64,000 nucleotides of DNA from contig JAPFFF010000001.1 in NCBI GenBank assembly GCA_039105265.1, positions 744,001-808,000 of the forward strand. Reading direction: 5' to 3'. The notes under the pieces were generated by a model. It was not told where the DNA came from. It saw nothing but the letters and a program-made list of their open reading frames with translations, and ran no database searches. Below are positions 28,535 through 38,854 of this stretch, piece after piece. The translations under genes and the position numbers were made by a program. This stretch comes from Tritrichomonas musculus (lineage: Eukaryota > Parabasalia > Tritrichomonadida > Tritrichomonadidae). Every line of letters begins with the position of its first letter. The stretch's first letter is position 1.

Positions 28535-31500
28535 TTAGATGTCAATTTGAAATCCTTCATAGAATTTTTCATTAACCTCTTCTCGCAAAGGTAAAGCTTC
28601 ATTGATTATTTGATTCATGAAGTTCTTCTTGGCAATATTTATTCTTCCAAACAAAATGGTATATGGAGGCTTATACAGGATTTCTTCAAATGTATGAATT
28701 AGATCATTAATTGCACAAATGAAACATTTCAATAAATTCTCATTTTGAATAACAAAATCGAACAAATCACCAGCATAATCAAAAACAATAAAAGGACTAT
28801 TAATTGGCTCTTTATGATTTATATTCATAAACTTGTTTAAATCCAAATCGGGCTGATTTTTGAAGTTTAAAATAGGAATGTTTAAAATGAATGATTTCAT
28901 GTATTCAAAATCACATCTTATATTTTCTTCAACAAAACGAAACTCTTCTTTTGAAAAGTTATTCCTTTGTCGTTCTCTAGAATAAAAATTCAAGAGATTT
29001 TCTTGGATTAAATTAACATCTGAATTTGGATCATCATTTCCATTGAATTCTTCTTCGCCGGAATCATTATTGTTCTTCTCTTCTTTTGAATAAAACTTTT
29101 CATTTAAACTTTTTTCAATTTCATCTAATTTTTGTCTAAATGAATGTCTGTATGAATTAACTTTTTGATCATCTTCATCAGAATCAGAATACGAGTCAGT
29201 TTTTTCGTCATTTAATTTTTCTTTTTCTTTATCAAATTTATGTTTTTCTGCTTCATTTAGTTTTTGTTTATATAACTTTTTATTTGAATTTTCTTTCACG
29301 TTATCTTCGTCAGAGTCAGAGTCTGATTTATTAGTTTTCATTGGTTTAAAAGCTTCAGTGTGATTTTCTTCTGATCTGTTCATTTCGTAATGAAGTTTGA
29401 AATAAAATGGATAATTATGAATAAATACATCATTTTCATCATATTCTTCTTCTTCTTCTTCATTATCTTCTTCCTTTTCAGGAAAAGATTTTATGAAATA
29501 TTTTTTAGCTTCCTCAAAATTTGATTGTGACAAAAAGTGGCTGGTAAGCTTGAAATCAGCAAGACAAATGATGAATTGAGTTGATATAAAAAGTCTTTTA
29601 TCATAGAAAACGTTACCATGAAAAACCAAAGGAACGTCTTCATGTTCGGATACATTTTTATAATAATTAATTGATTGATCAATTTGACCTTCTTTTTCTT
29701 TCAAATAACCTAAATTGTATTCAGCAATAGCGAATTGATGCTCAGAAGATCTTTGGTACATATATTCGGCCTTTTTAATATCATTTAAAAAGAATTGATT
29801 CAGCAAACCAAAGTTGCTTTGTGCAAATGGAAATTCAGCAAATGCTGCCTTTTTAATGAATTCAATTCCTTTATTTATATCATTATAAAAAGTGACATAA
29901 ATTAAGCCAAGATCATTGCAAGCCAAATACAAATTCTTATTTGATACATATTCAATATTAAAAAGAGTATCAAAAGACAATTCATTTTGAATATTGATGC
30001 ATTTTTCTAAATAAAAAATAGCTTTTGAAATGTCAATATTTTTAAATTCGCCATTTGAATGAATTCGACTCAATTTTAATAAAGCGTCAGAAAAGTTCAA
30101 ATTTGCTGATATTTCAAAATATTTTATTGCTTTTGCTGGATTTTTTTTAGTGCCATAGCCATTGAAGAAAATATTTCCTAAATTAAAAATGGCTTCTTTA
30201 TTATTTAAATCAGCAGATTTAAAGAAATATTTAATTGCACTCAAATAATCTTTCATTACAAGAATTCCATTCAAATAATAATTCCCTAAAATATTCAATG
30301 CTTTACAATTACCAAGTTTTGCTGCCATTTCAAAATAATACATTGCTATTTGATAATCTTTTTCAATAACATCACCTTTTTCATAAAGAGTTCCTAATCC
30401 ATATAATGCATCTGAGTTATCAAATTGAGCTGCTAATTTATAATAATACTTTGATTTCCAAATGTCTTTTTGGATATAAATTCCATCTTGATAAAGATTG
30501 CCTAAATAGCAAAGTGTTTTTGAATGATCTTGTTTTGCTGCTGATTCAAAATAATGTAAAGCTTTCTCATAATCTTTATCAACTCCAAGTCCATGAATAT
30601 GCATTAACCCTAAGTAATAAAGTGCATCTAAATTCTTTCCTGCAACTGATAATTCAAAATAATTTTTAGCTTTAATAAAATCTTGTTGAACAGATAATCC
30701 AAATAAATGAAAAAGCCCAACATATAATAAACCAAATGGATCTTTTCTTGATGCTGTAAATTCGAATATTTTTAAGGATTTTTCATAATCATTTTGAATA
30801 CTTAAACCAAACGTATAAATTAATCCTAATTGATTAAGTGCCAATATATTATTCTTTTTGGCTAATTTTTCATATATTTTACGAGCAATTATATAATCCC
30901 TCTTTACATTAATACCATAGTAAAAGTCATTTCCTAATTCACATACTTCGTCTGAATGTAAAATGTATCGAAAATATTTTCGGTTAATTGAGTCTTGGAA
31001 TCTTTTGACATCCAAAAAAAGAGTCAAATTTTGAAGGTAATAATGAAATGATGAATGTCTATTTAGAAGAGCAATCATGCTTTCTATGAAATACTGAATT
31101 ATAATTTCCAATTCCTGTTCAATATTTGAATTTAAAAGATATTGAATCATGTCATCAATTGAATTAATTTCATTAATTAAAAGAGATAATATTTTTTCAT
31201 GTGTTGGTCTTTCTTCAGGTGATTTCTTCAAGCATAATTCATAAATATCTTGAATGTACTTTGGAGCTCTAGTCATTTGTTTAACCTCATTATTTTTGAC
31301 TTCATTTTCACATGTTCTCATCTTTTTCTTTTCATATAAAAAGTAAATGATTAAGCCAAATGTATAAACATCAGAGGAATAAGAAACTGGTTCATCGTTA
31401 TATTGTTCTGGTGACATGTAAAGTATAGATCCAAATTTAGAAGTGAATTCTATCTCAGATGAAGAATCTTGAACTTCTTTTATTGAACGAATTGTTTCAA

Positions 31501-34500
31501 AGTCTGACAAGAAAGGTTGAAAATCATGATTTAATAGAATATTTGACGGTTTAAGATCCCTATGAACTAAATAATTTGATTTTAGATAAATCAAACTTTG
31601 AAGGATTCTGTTAATTGTTGTCAATATAAATAAATCATCAATTTCATTTTTATTGGATGAAAGATATGATTCAAGTGATCCATTACACATAAAATCGTAA
31701 ATAAAGCCAATAATTGTTTCTTCTTCATATAAAAACCCACAAAAAGTATTCAAGCATCGATGTGAATAATTGATACAAAAATCAATTTCATGTTGAAATT
31801 CTTTTGATGAATAATCAGCAACACATTTCATCGTAAAAACATGAAGACTTTTAATATGAATGACCAAATAAATAGCAGATTCGTATCCTGGATGAATTGT
31901 TCTTAATATAATGAAATCATTCTTTTTAAAATGATTATTTTTTGCTTTTTTATTAGCATTACTATAAATTTTATTGGTTTTAGAGATGTAATTTGATACT
32001 GATTCAATTAAATCATCAAAAGAAATTGATCTAAGATATAATTCTTTTGCTATTTCCAAAAAAGAATTTTTAACTGTTCTTTCTATTGCTAAATCACCAA
32101 CAAAATGAAAGAAAGAATCATCTTTAAAATAGCTCGATGGATAATAATATCTTCGAATCAAATAACAAGCAATTGATGACATTGATAATTCAAGAAATTG
32201 ATTTTTATGGATCTCAAATCGAAAATGTCTTTGAAAACTTTGTATTTCTTCACTTATATTTTTTTCATCTATCGTTTCTTTTTTATTATTATTTTCTTTA
32301 CTAATGTTCAACAATGATATCTTCTCTTTTTTAAGTCTATTTATAACTTCATTAATTAAATTTACTTTAATCTTTTCAATAATTAAGAAGCTGCTTTCAA
32401 AACAAAAAATTGCATCAACAACAAAATCACCACCATCATAATCTTTGCATAGATAACGATTATAAAGATTAAATACAATAAATTTATGTATTTTTAATGA
32501 TTCAAACAAAAAATTAATGATCATCAATTGATTAATAACACTGTTTTCTTTATGGAAAAATTGATACGAAAAATACAAAAAAATGAATTGTGAGTAAATT
32601 TGCTTCAAATTGTCATTTTCAATTCTTTTCCTCATTTCTTCATATCGTTTTGGTAGAGCTTGGAAATATAATTTTCTGTAAAAATGTACACGTTCAAAAT
32701 TGAAGGCATAATGATGAATCCTTATTGCATTTGGATTATTAGTAAATTCAACATTTTGAGCATAAATTGAAAAAGCATATTTATCAATTTGAGAAACACG
32801 AGGTGGAATTCTAATACTTTCAATTGCTGTTTCTGTAAATGCATACTTTTTAATTATTCTCAATTCTGAATCTTGTGAAAAGAAAACATTTTTGAGATTC
32901 AAACAATTGGCAAATGAATAAGAATCAATTATTTTAATAAATGAAGGAATTTCTGCTTTTTCAATGTTTCTATTAGCAAAAAGAAGAACATCAAAGTTTT
33001 TTATATCAGATTTCCCCAGTAAAAAAGTGCCATTGTACATTGAAAATCTTGGATTATTTGGCATTAATATAATTTCCTTCAATTTTTTCGCTTCATAACA
33101 CCAGCCTTCATATAATCTATCAACAGTTGGAGGAATAACAAGAGTCTCAATTGATGAAAAATTAAACATGTTTGGCATAATTGACTTTAATTTAGAATTT
33201 GGTTCAAAATCAAATTTTTCAAGTTGTTCACAAAAAGAAAAAGCTTTTTCACCAATAAAAGTGACAGTTGATGGAATTGTAATGCTTGGAATGGAACAAT
33301 TTATAAATGCAAAATCATTGATTTTTCTTAACTTTGTTTTATCAGCAAATCTTATCGTTCTAATGTTACGGCATTCGTTGAATGCATAAGATTCAATGAT
33401 TCTAACAAAAGAAGGAATGATTGCTGATGTTACAAATCTATTAGTGAAAACAAGAACATCAAAAATGTCACTTTTTGGATGAGATTTCTTCAAAATAAAC
33501 ATATTTTCATAATAAGTGTAATTTTGATTATTTGGCATCAATTCGACTATTATTGATTCACCATTGTAAAAGCAATCTGAACTGAAATAAGTCACACTTG
33601 GTGGAATCAAAAATGACTTCAAAATTGTGTGTGCAAAAGCTTCTTTGCCAATGCTTTGTAATTCTGAGTTTTTATCAATGTCAACTTTTGACAAATTTGA
33701 GCATTCAGAAAAAGCATATTCAGCAATGTGTTTGACATGAATTGGAATAGAAATTTTTCGAATCCCTGAATCTTGAAATGCGCATTTATCAATTATTTCT
33801 AATTGTGAATCTTCAGTAAAATTGACAGTCCTTAGTCTTTGACAGTAATAGAAAGCGTAAGGTGCAATCCTCTTGATAAACGGCGGCACAATAACTATTC
33901 GAGCGTCCCTGTTGCAAAAAAATAGAACATCAAAAATGTCACTTTTTTGATCAGATTTTCCAAGCACAAAGTATTTATCATAGTTAATAAAGTGCTTGTT
34001 TGATGGCATCACTAGAACTCGAATTATTTCAGTGTCACCTGCACACCAGTCCTCCTTGAATTCACTTAAATTAGGAGGAACAATAAATAATCCAGTAGAA
34101 TCATAACCATTAATGAGAACGTTTGGTTCAATTGAATGAATATTCAAATTTCCTTCATAATTTTCAGGAATTTCAATGGGTAAATATTCTTCTTCTTCTT
34201 CTTCTTCCCCTTCCTCCCCTTCCTCCTCCTCTTCTTCTTCATTTACATCACTTACAGCTTCATTAATAGTTGAATCTTTTTTCATTTCTTCTTTATTATT
34301 CAGATCATTTGCAGTTTCACTAGCAGCCAAATCTTCTTCCGCTTCTTCTTCTTCTTCTTCTTCTTCTTCATTCGCATCACTTACAGTTTCATTAATAGTT
34401 GAATCTTTTTTCATTTCTTCTTTATTATTAAGATCATTTGCAGTTTCATCAACGGTTGGATCTTCTTCTTCTTCTCTTTGTTCAGGAAGATCGACGATGT

Positions 34501-35170
34501 TTGTGATGACGTAATCTTCTGAATTATAATTGATTTTTGGTGGTAATATCAAAGAATCATTGCAAGAATTGATTGCATAAACAGAAGCAGTCTTTTTTTC
34601 CTCATCTAGGATGTACGTTATTCCGTCTATTTCGACTTTCAATCGGGTGTAAATGTCAATCAAAGAAACATTCTCTTCTTCGCATGCATCTCGTATCAAA
34701 AGCTTATTTTTTAGCTTGACGTATGAAGCAATTCCTTTATTAAAGAACAAAAAATAAATGATTTTTTGGTTGTTTTGAGTTTTTTGTTGTAAAATGTCAC
34801 TTTTTGTGTAAATCATTTTTTTGAGCTCTTCGTTTTCAGCTTGTAAAGGAAAAAATTTATAATTCATATGATTTTTATATAAATTTACTAGATTCTTCAT
34901 TATATCAAATTCATTGCTAAGTCGTTCATATTCATAAATATTATCTACTCCAAAATCAGGTATTTCTAACTCGGTTAAATATTGAACGAAATTTTTGAGT
35001 ACATTTTCACTGATATCCGATTTTATTTGATATTGCCTTTTGGATTTAATTTCGAAATAGATATCTGGATTTATTTTGGACGTTAGATCATTAAACGGAA
35101 CATCAAAAACATTTGTGTTCCAAATTAATTTATAAAAAACAGGTTCTTGTTCCAATTTTTTATAATTCAT
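28535..35170 (-). CDS. Giant BTB-like / BspA LRR / kinase / Sel1 protein (right arm)
   Basis: 2211 residues from the ATG at 35170, the start shared with the left copy; the frame is open further upstream to 35245 but that part is promoter sequence in the other arm. Domain order is as in 13185-19802: BTB-like, acidic insert, LRR_5, helical, kinase with HRDLKPSN and DFE, Sel1, charged tail. It differs from the left copy by roughly 45-50 substitutions plus changes in the Glu tract and one extra Asn. The differences cluster in the first ~400 residues and near 850-1080, whereas the last ~425 residues look identical. Both copies seem functional. Promoter-proximal DNA differs: this gene has repeats and tRNA genes upstream. 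Confidence 0.85.
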   Translation of the reverse strand: MNYKKLEQEPVFYKLIWNTNVFDVPFNDLTSKINPDIYFEIKSKRQYQIKSDISENVLKNFVQYLTELEIPDFGVDNIYEYERLSNEFDIMKNLVNLYKNHMNYKFFPLQAENEELKKMIYTKSDILQQKTQNNQKIIYFLFFNKGIASYVKLKNKLLIRDACEEENVSLIDIYTRLKVEIDGITYILDEEKKTASVYAINSCNDSLILPPKINYNSEDYVITNIVDLPEQREEEEDPTVDETANDLNNKEEMKKDSTINETVSDANEEEEEEEEEAEEDLAASETANDLNNKEEMKKDSTINEAVSDVNEEEEEEEGEEGEEEEEEEYLPIEIPENYEGNLNIHSIEPNVLINGYDSTGLFIVPPNLSEFKEDWCAGDTEIIRVLVMPSNKHFINYDKYFVLGKSDQKSDIFDVLFFCNRDARIVIVPPFIKRIAPYAFYYCQRLRTVNFTEDSQLEIIDKCAFQDSGIRKISIPIHVKHIAEYAFSECSNLSKVDIDKNSELQSIGKEAFAHTILKSFLIPPSVTYFSSDCFYNGESIIVELMPNNQNYTYYENMFILKKSHPKSDIFDVLVFTNRFVTSAIIPSFVRIIESYAFNECRNIRTIRFADKTKLRKINDFAFINCSIPSITIPSTVTFIGEKAFSFCEQLEKFDFEPNSKLKSIMPNMFNFSSIETLVIPPTVDRLYEGWCYEAKKLKEIILMPNNPRFSMYNGTFLLGKSDIKNFDVLLFANRNIEKAEIPSFIKIIDSYSFANCLNLKNVFFSQDSELRIIKKYAFTETAIESIRIPPRVSQIDKYAFSIYAQNVEFTNNPNAIRIHHYAFNFERVHFYRKLYFQALPKRYEEMRKRIENDNLKQIYSQFIFLYFSYQFFHKENSVINQLMIINFLFESLKIHKFIVFNLYNRYLCKDYDGGDFVVDAIFCFESSFLIIEKIKVNLINEVINRLKKEKISLLNISKENNNKKETIDEKNISEEIQSFQRHFRFEIHKNQFLELSMSSIACYLIRRYYYPSSYFKDDSFFHFVGDLAIERTVKNSFLEIAKELYLRSISFDDLIESVSNYISKTNKIYSNANKKAKNNHFKKNDFIILRTIHPGYESAIYLVIHIKSLHVFTMKCVADYSSKEFQHEIDFCINYSHRCLNTFCGFLYEEETIIGFIYDFMCNGSLESYLSSNKNEIDDLFILTTINRILQSLIYLKSNYLVHRDLKPSNILLNHDFQPFLSDFETIRSIKEVQDSSSEIEFTSKFGSILYMSPEQYNDEPVSYSSDVYTFGLIIYFLYEKKKMRTCENEVKNNEVKQMTRAPKYIQDIYELCLKKSPEERPTHEKILSLLINEINSIDDMIQYLLNSNIEQELEIIIQYFIESMIALLNRHSSFHYYLQNLTLFLDVKRFQDSINRKYFRYILHSDEVCELGNDFYYGINVKRDYIIARKIYEKLAKKNNILALNQLGLIYTFGLSIQNDYEKSLKIFEFTASRKDPFGLLYVGLFHLFGLSVQQDFIKAKNYFELSVAGKNLDALYYLGLMHIHGLGVDKDYEKALHYFESAAKQDHSKTLCYLGNLYQDGIYIQKDIWKSKYYYKLAAQFDNSDALYGLGTLYEKGDVIEKDYQIAMYYFEMAAKLGNCKALNILGNYYLNGILVMKDYLSAIKYFFKSADLNNKEAIFNLGNIFFNGYGTKKNPAKAIKYFEISANLNFSDALLKLSRIHSNGEFKNIDISKAIFYLEKCINIQNELSFDTLFNIEYVSNKNLYLACNDLGLIYVTFYNDINKGIEFIKKAAFAEFPFAQSNFGLLNQFFLNDIKKAEYMYQRSSEHQFAIAEYNLGYLKEKEGQIDQSINYYKNVSEHEDVPLVFHGNVFYDKRLFISTQFIICLADFKLTSHFLSQSNFEEAKKYFIKSFPEKEEDNEEEEEEYDENDVFIHNYPFYFKLHYEMNRSEENHTEAFKPMKTNKSDSDSDEDNVKENSNKKLYKQKLNEAEKHKFDKEKEKLNDEKTDSYSDSDEDDQKVNSYRHSFRQKLDEIEKSLNEKFYSKEEKNNNDSGEEEFNGNDDPNSDVNLIQENLLNFYSRERQRNNFSKEEFRFVEENIRCDFEYMKSFILNIPILNFKNQPDLDLNKFMNINHKEPINSPFIVFDYAGDLFDFVIQNENLLKCFICAINDLIHTFEEILYKPPYTILFGRINIAKKNFMNQIINEALPLREEVNEKFYEGFQIDI
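34170..34490. repeat. Coding GAA-rich tandem repeat (right arm)
   Basis: Counterpart of 13860-14160, with longer Glu runs and Gly interruptions. It encodes the acidic insert at about residues 226-332. Confidence 0.8.
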
Positions 35171-35240
35171 TGAAGCGTGTATATTAGAATTGATAATTAT
35201 GAATTTGAAAGAATATTTGGTCAATTTTTTGCATTTCAGT

Positions 35241-35690
35241 GCCATTCAATTTCCAAAGCCTCTTTCAATCTTTATTTTTTATACAGTGAAAATTGATAAG
35301 CTATTGAAAACCTCATAGTTTTCAATTTGAATTAAGTAAGCATGATCATAGCCAAGCAGTCAGTTTGAGACCTAATGAAGGAAATTCAAATGCGGTTAGT
35401 TCAAATATTAGGTTAGTGCCTTTAAATTTGTATTTCAAGATTCGAAAATTCCAAAATATCAAATCTATTAAAATTTGTAATTTACTCCAATAAAAATGTG
35501 CATCGGTTCAATTAAACACGATCAAGATCAGTTAAAAATTAGCAATGTTCAAATTCCATTCCAGTTGATCATTTTTTATTTTTTATAACCAAATTACACA
35601 CATTTTATTATAACAAATGCCTACTAAGTTTTACAAATTCTCAGTATTCACTGATATTTAGCCTATTTTTAAACGTTATTTTTTTTTATA
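35241..35690. repeat. Direct repeat, unit 1 (~450 bp)
   Basis: Repeated at 36471-36949 with about 90% identity by eye. Starts with CCATTCAATTT and ends with TAAACGTTATTTTTTTT. Contains CATAGCCAAGCAGTCA and CATCGGTTCAATTAAACACG. The first ~60 bp overlap the upstream region of the giant gene. Confidence 0.85.
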
Positions 35691-35975
35691 TTCTTCTATA
35701 GATTCATCGATATTCAATCTGGACGACGTTGAAGTAACAACTTTTTAATAAAACTAAATTTGACTACGAAACTATTTTTTTTATATAATTTAATGTTTAT
35801 ATTATTAATTAAATATATAATATCAGGGAGTCCGATATCGTTCAACGGTTAGGATCGGTGGCTTTCAACCTCAGGATCGGGGTTCGACTCCCCGTGTCGG
35901 AACTTTTTTACTTTTTTCACTTTTTTTTTAATTCAAAAATAATCACAAAAATGCATATATATATATGCAAGGAGC
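35691..35975. repeat. Duplicated block: BspA gene tail plus tRNA-Glu, copy A
   Basis: 35691-35757 repeats the last codons and stop region of the BspA-like gene at 39660-40994 (GATTCATCGATATTCAATCT) and continues through its flank into tRNA-Glu. It is a partial copy of 40930-41200. The gene piece is non-functional. Confidence 0.85.
35831..35902 (+). tRNA. tRNA-Glu(UUC), copy 3
   Basis: 72 nt; acceptor TCCGATA/TGTCGGA; loop CTTTCAA gives UUC. It has the GGTGG/CCTCA mismatched anticodon stem. Flanked by duplicated BspA tail sequence. Confidence 0.85.
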
Positions 35976-35992
35976 ATTAATATTAATATTAA

Positions 35993-36062
35993 TATGAAAG
36001 CAATGCAATATAATGAATATAAATATTCAATCATAGTCTTATACTCATATTCAAAAAAAGGA
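35993..36062. repeat. Inverted copy of 41371-41436
   Basis: About 66 bp containing ATAGTCTTATACTCATATTC match the minus strand of 41371-41436 near the last tRNA-Glu, so exchange between the two tRNA-Glu loci included an inversion. Confidence 0.75.
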
Positions 36063-36070
36063 AAAAAATT

Positions 36071-36450
36071 GAAGTGCCATCGTCCGTTGAAGTAATGTTT
36101 AACAACACTTTCTTCCTATGCACTAAGTTGGAAAAATTAAAAATTCCTTCTTCATTAGATTCGTCGATATTCAATCTGGACGACGTTGAAGTAACAACTT
36201 TTTAATAAAACTAAATTTGACTACGAAACTACTTTTTTTATATAATTTAATGTTTATATTATTAATTAAATATATAATATTAGGGAGTCCGATATCGTTC
36301 AACGGTTAGGATCGGTGGCTTTCAACCTCAGGATCGGGGTTCGACTCCCCGTGTCGGAACTTTTTTACTTTTTTTTTTTTTTTTATTTTTAATTTAAAAA
36401 TAATCACAAAAATGCATATATATATACACAAGGAGCATTAATATTAATAA
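36071..36450. repeat. Duplicated block: BspA gene tail plus tRNA-Glu, copy B
   Basis: 36071-36205 repeats about the last 135 bp of the BspA-like gene (GAAGTGCCATCGTCCGTTGA, with small changes and a shortened frame), followed by its flank and tRNA-Glu. Longer than copy A. Confidence 0.85.
36288..36359 (+). tRNA. tRNA-Glu(UUC), copy 4
   Basis: Identical in sequence to copy 3 and carried in duplicated block B. UUC anticodon in a CTTTCAA loop. A T run follows after a few bases. Confidence 0.85.
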
Positions 36451-36470
36451 ACTGATATGCAAATTTCCGT

Positions 36471-36949
36471 ACCATTCAATTTTCAGAGCCTTTTTAAATT
36501 TTTTTTTTATTTTTTATTTTTTTATACAATGAAAATTTATAAGCTATTGAAAACATCATAGTTTTCAATTATAAACTGAAATTTGTAACTCAAAATTCTG
36601 AATTATGTAATCTTGATCATAGCCAAGCAGTCAATTTGAAACCTAATGAGTGAAATTCAAATGCGGTTAGTTCAAATATTAGGCTAGTGCCTTTAAATTT
36701 GTATTTTCAAACTCGAAAAATCCAAAAATATCAAATTTATTAAAATATGTAATTTACAGCAATAAAAATGTGCATCGGTTCAATTAAACACGATCAAGAT
36801 CAGTTAAAAATTAGCAATTTTCAAATTCCATTCCAGTTGATCATTTTTTATTTTTTATAACCAAATTTCACACATTTTTTATACTAAGTATCGCAAATTC
36901 TCAGTATTCACTGATATTCAGCCTATTTTTAAACGTTATTTTTTTTTAA
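36471..36949. repeat. Direct repeat, unit 2 (~480 bp)
   Basis: Second copy of 35241-35690, with a short extra segment near 36570-36610. Non-coding. Confidence 0.85.
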
Positions 36950-37164
36950 TTCGAAACTTTCAACAATATACAAAAATCCTCAATTTTCAAAACTTACCAC
37001 TCAAGATATTAAAAAAATAAAAATCTCAATTTTCTTTGTTGCAATTTTCCGTATCATTCAATTTCATAGATATTTAAAAATAATTTTATGAATTATATTC
37101 AATTTTTTGAATGGTACGGGAAAAAACACTATTTTTACAAATAAAAATTATAATATAAATTTAA
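36950..37164. other. Non-coding DNA before tRNA-Asp
   Basis: AT-rich. Contains CCGTATCATTCAATTT and an inverse TGAATGGTACGG (about 37050 and 37116), the same phrase found at the starts of the direct repeats. Confidence 0.5.
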
Positions 37165-37235
37165 TGGTCGGTAGTGTAATGGATGCATAGGAGAATGTCG
37201 TTCTTAAGGATCGGGTTCGATTCCCGGCTGACCAG
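37165..37235 (+). tRNA. tRNA-Asp(GUC)
   Basis: 71 nt. Acceptor TGGTCGG pairs with CTGACCA, D-stem GTGT/GCAT, T-arm TCGGG-TTCGATT-CCCGG, 4-nt variable loop, discriminator G. The anticodon loop ATGTCGT gives GUC. The outer anticodon-stem pair is G-A. It is the only tRNA-Asp in the window and has no left-arm counterpart. Confidence 0.8.
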
Positions 37236-37486
37236 ATTTTTCATTTTTTTGATATTCTTTTTTTATTTTTTCAATTGATTTAACGAAAACTTGAATTTTG
37301 TTATAAAAATAATAATGTTATAACTGAATATTTTTTTCGTGACACAAAATTCCTGACAAAAAAGCTAAATCCTTTTGGTTTCTTTTTATCATTTCTTTGA
37401 TAAAAAATATATTTAAAGAGAAAGTCAATGTTATTTAATAAATTTAAATTAAAATTAAAATAAATAAATTATATAATATGATATAA

Positions 37487-37568
37487 GACACGATGGCCGA
37501 GTGGTTTATGGCGTGGGATTTGAGTCCCCATGGGTTTACCCGCATCAGTTCGAATCTGGTTCGTGTCG
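37487..37568 (+). tRNA. tRNA-Ser(UGA), copy 3
   Basis: Identical to the other two tRNA-Ser genes. Its upstream ~170 bp (from about 37315) matches the flank of the copy at 8362 for longer than it matches the mirror-image copy at 12841. Confidence 0.9.
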
Positions 37569-37664
37569 TTTTTTTGTCTTTTTAAATAAAATTCATTCAA
37601 AAATGATTTGTTTCTGAAGAATTGATTTATGTCAGCTATTTTTATTAAACAAGTTTAAAAATAA

Positions 37665-38738
37665 TTAAGCAGTTCTCAGATTTGACCAATCACGGTTGTG
37701 CCTCCAATCTCCATATGTCACATTTCCATCTGGATCTATGATTATATCACGTAGATATTCTGTATAATTTGTTGTGATCAAATAATAATCATGAACTTGC
37801 CGTTTTGGTCTTGGGCCACAAAATCCAAATCGACGACCGCCACATGATTCCCATCTAAAGATTTCTTGTGTGCTTTCTTTCTGTTCTACTTTTGTTTCTT
37901 GTTGGAATGTTGAGCTTATGACTTCATTCCATGTTCTGATGTTTTCTGGCTGTGTGTATGTGACGTTCCCTTTCCAATCTGTGAGTTTATACTTCCGTTG
38001 ATCTGCGTACGTCATTGTTTTTGTACGACTGGCTCCACTTCCTGAATAACTCGTATTCAATAAAACATGATTCATCTTTATTTCTTCTCTCGATTGATAT
38101 TCCGGTCTCACAGGTTGAACTTCGTGCGTTTGCAAGCTGTCTTTCCCATGCGCATATTCAAATATCCGAATGAATTCATCCTTCGTTGATTGATCATTTT
38201 CGTAATTAACAGAGTCAACGAAGAAGCATGGCACCTGCGGATTAATGTTTTGACAACCAGGAAGGTTTTTAATGAAATCGATGACGAGGTTCCGATATCT
38301 TGTTTCAGCAGAATTTCGATCGAAATGGCCTGGATAACATCTTGTAAAGATGATTGCCGTCTGATTCCAAAAGTTTGGATTATTGAATAACTTGTTAAGC
38401 ATCTTCATCATTTGTTGCACGCCTGCATCAAATCTCGGAGACTGAATGTTAATGATGATGTATATCGCGTTTATTCCATTTTCCCATTTCTTCAAGAAGT
38501 CAACCATTTGTGTGATGTATGCTGCATCTAATCCATCCGGTGAAGCAAGTCCTTGTGTGTCAATAAAATGTCGTTCTATCCCATTGATGATACTCGATTG
38601 AGAACTTGTTTTATAAGTGCAAGAATCAGGACTACTGTCTGTGTCGAATGCGTTCTTATTTTTCAAAAAGACACATCCACATGTCGATTTTCCAACTCCA
38701 CTTTCTCCCAATGATAAAACTGTTACCTTCTTGATCAT
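37665..38738 (-). CDS. AIG1-like GTPase b (right arm)
   Basis: 357 residues, one residue different from the left-arm protein (Leu for Gln near the C-terminus). P-loop, DTQGL and FTRCYP motifs are intact. The upstream ~100 bp are kept, but the partner gene's 5' half is deleted, so the divergent promoter is shortened here. Confidence 0.75.
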   Translation of the reverse strand: MIKKVTVLSLGESGVGKSTCGCVFLKNKNAFDTDSSPDSCTYKTSSQSSIINGIERHFIDTQGLASPDGLDAAYITQMVDFLKKWENGINAIYIIINIQSPRFDAGVQQMMKMLNKLFNNPNFWNQTAIIFTRCYPGHFDRNSAETRYRNLVIDFIKNLPGCQNINPQVPCFFVDSVNYENDQSTKDEFIRIFEYAHGKDSLQTHEVQPVRPEYQSREEIKMNHVLLNTSYSGSGASRTKTMTYADQRKYKLTDWKGNVTYTQPENIRTWNEVISSTFQQETKVEQKESTQEIFRWESCGGRRFGFCGPRPKRQVHDYYLITTNYTEYLRDIIIDPDGNVTYGDWRHNRDWSNLRTA

Positions 38739-38854
38739 TTTCTAAAAATAAAAATGAAGTCATTCATATTTTTTTCTATCGTTTTTTCATTTAAATGAAA
38801 TCTTTGGAAAAAAAAAAACGACAAATAAATTTTCCAAAATGAAGATTTGACTCA

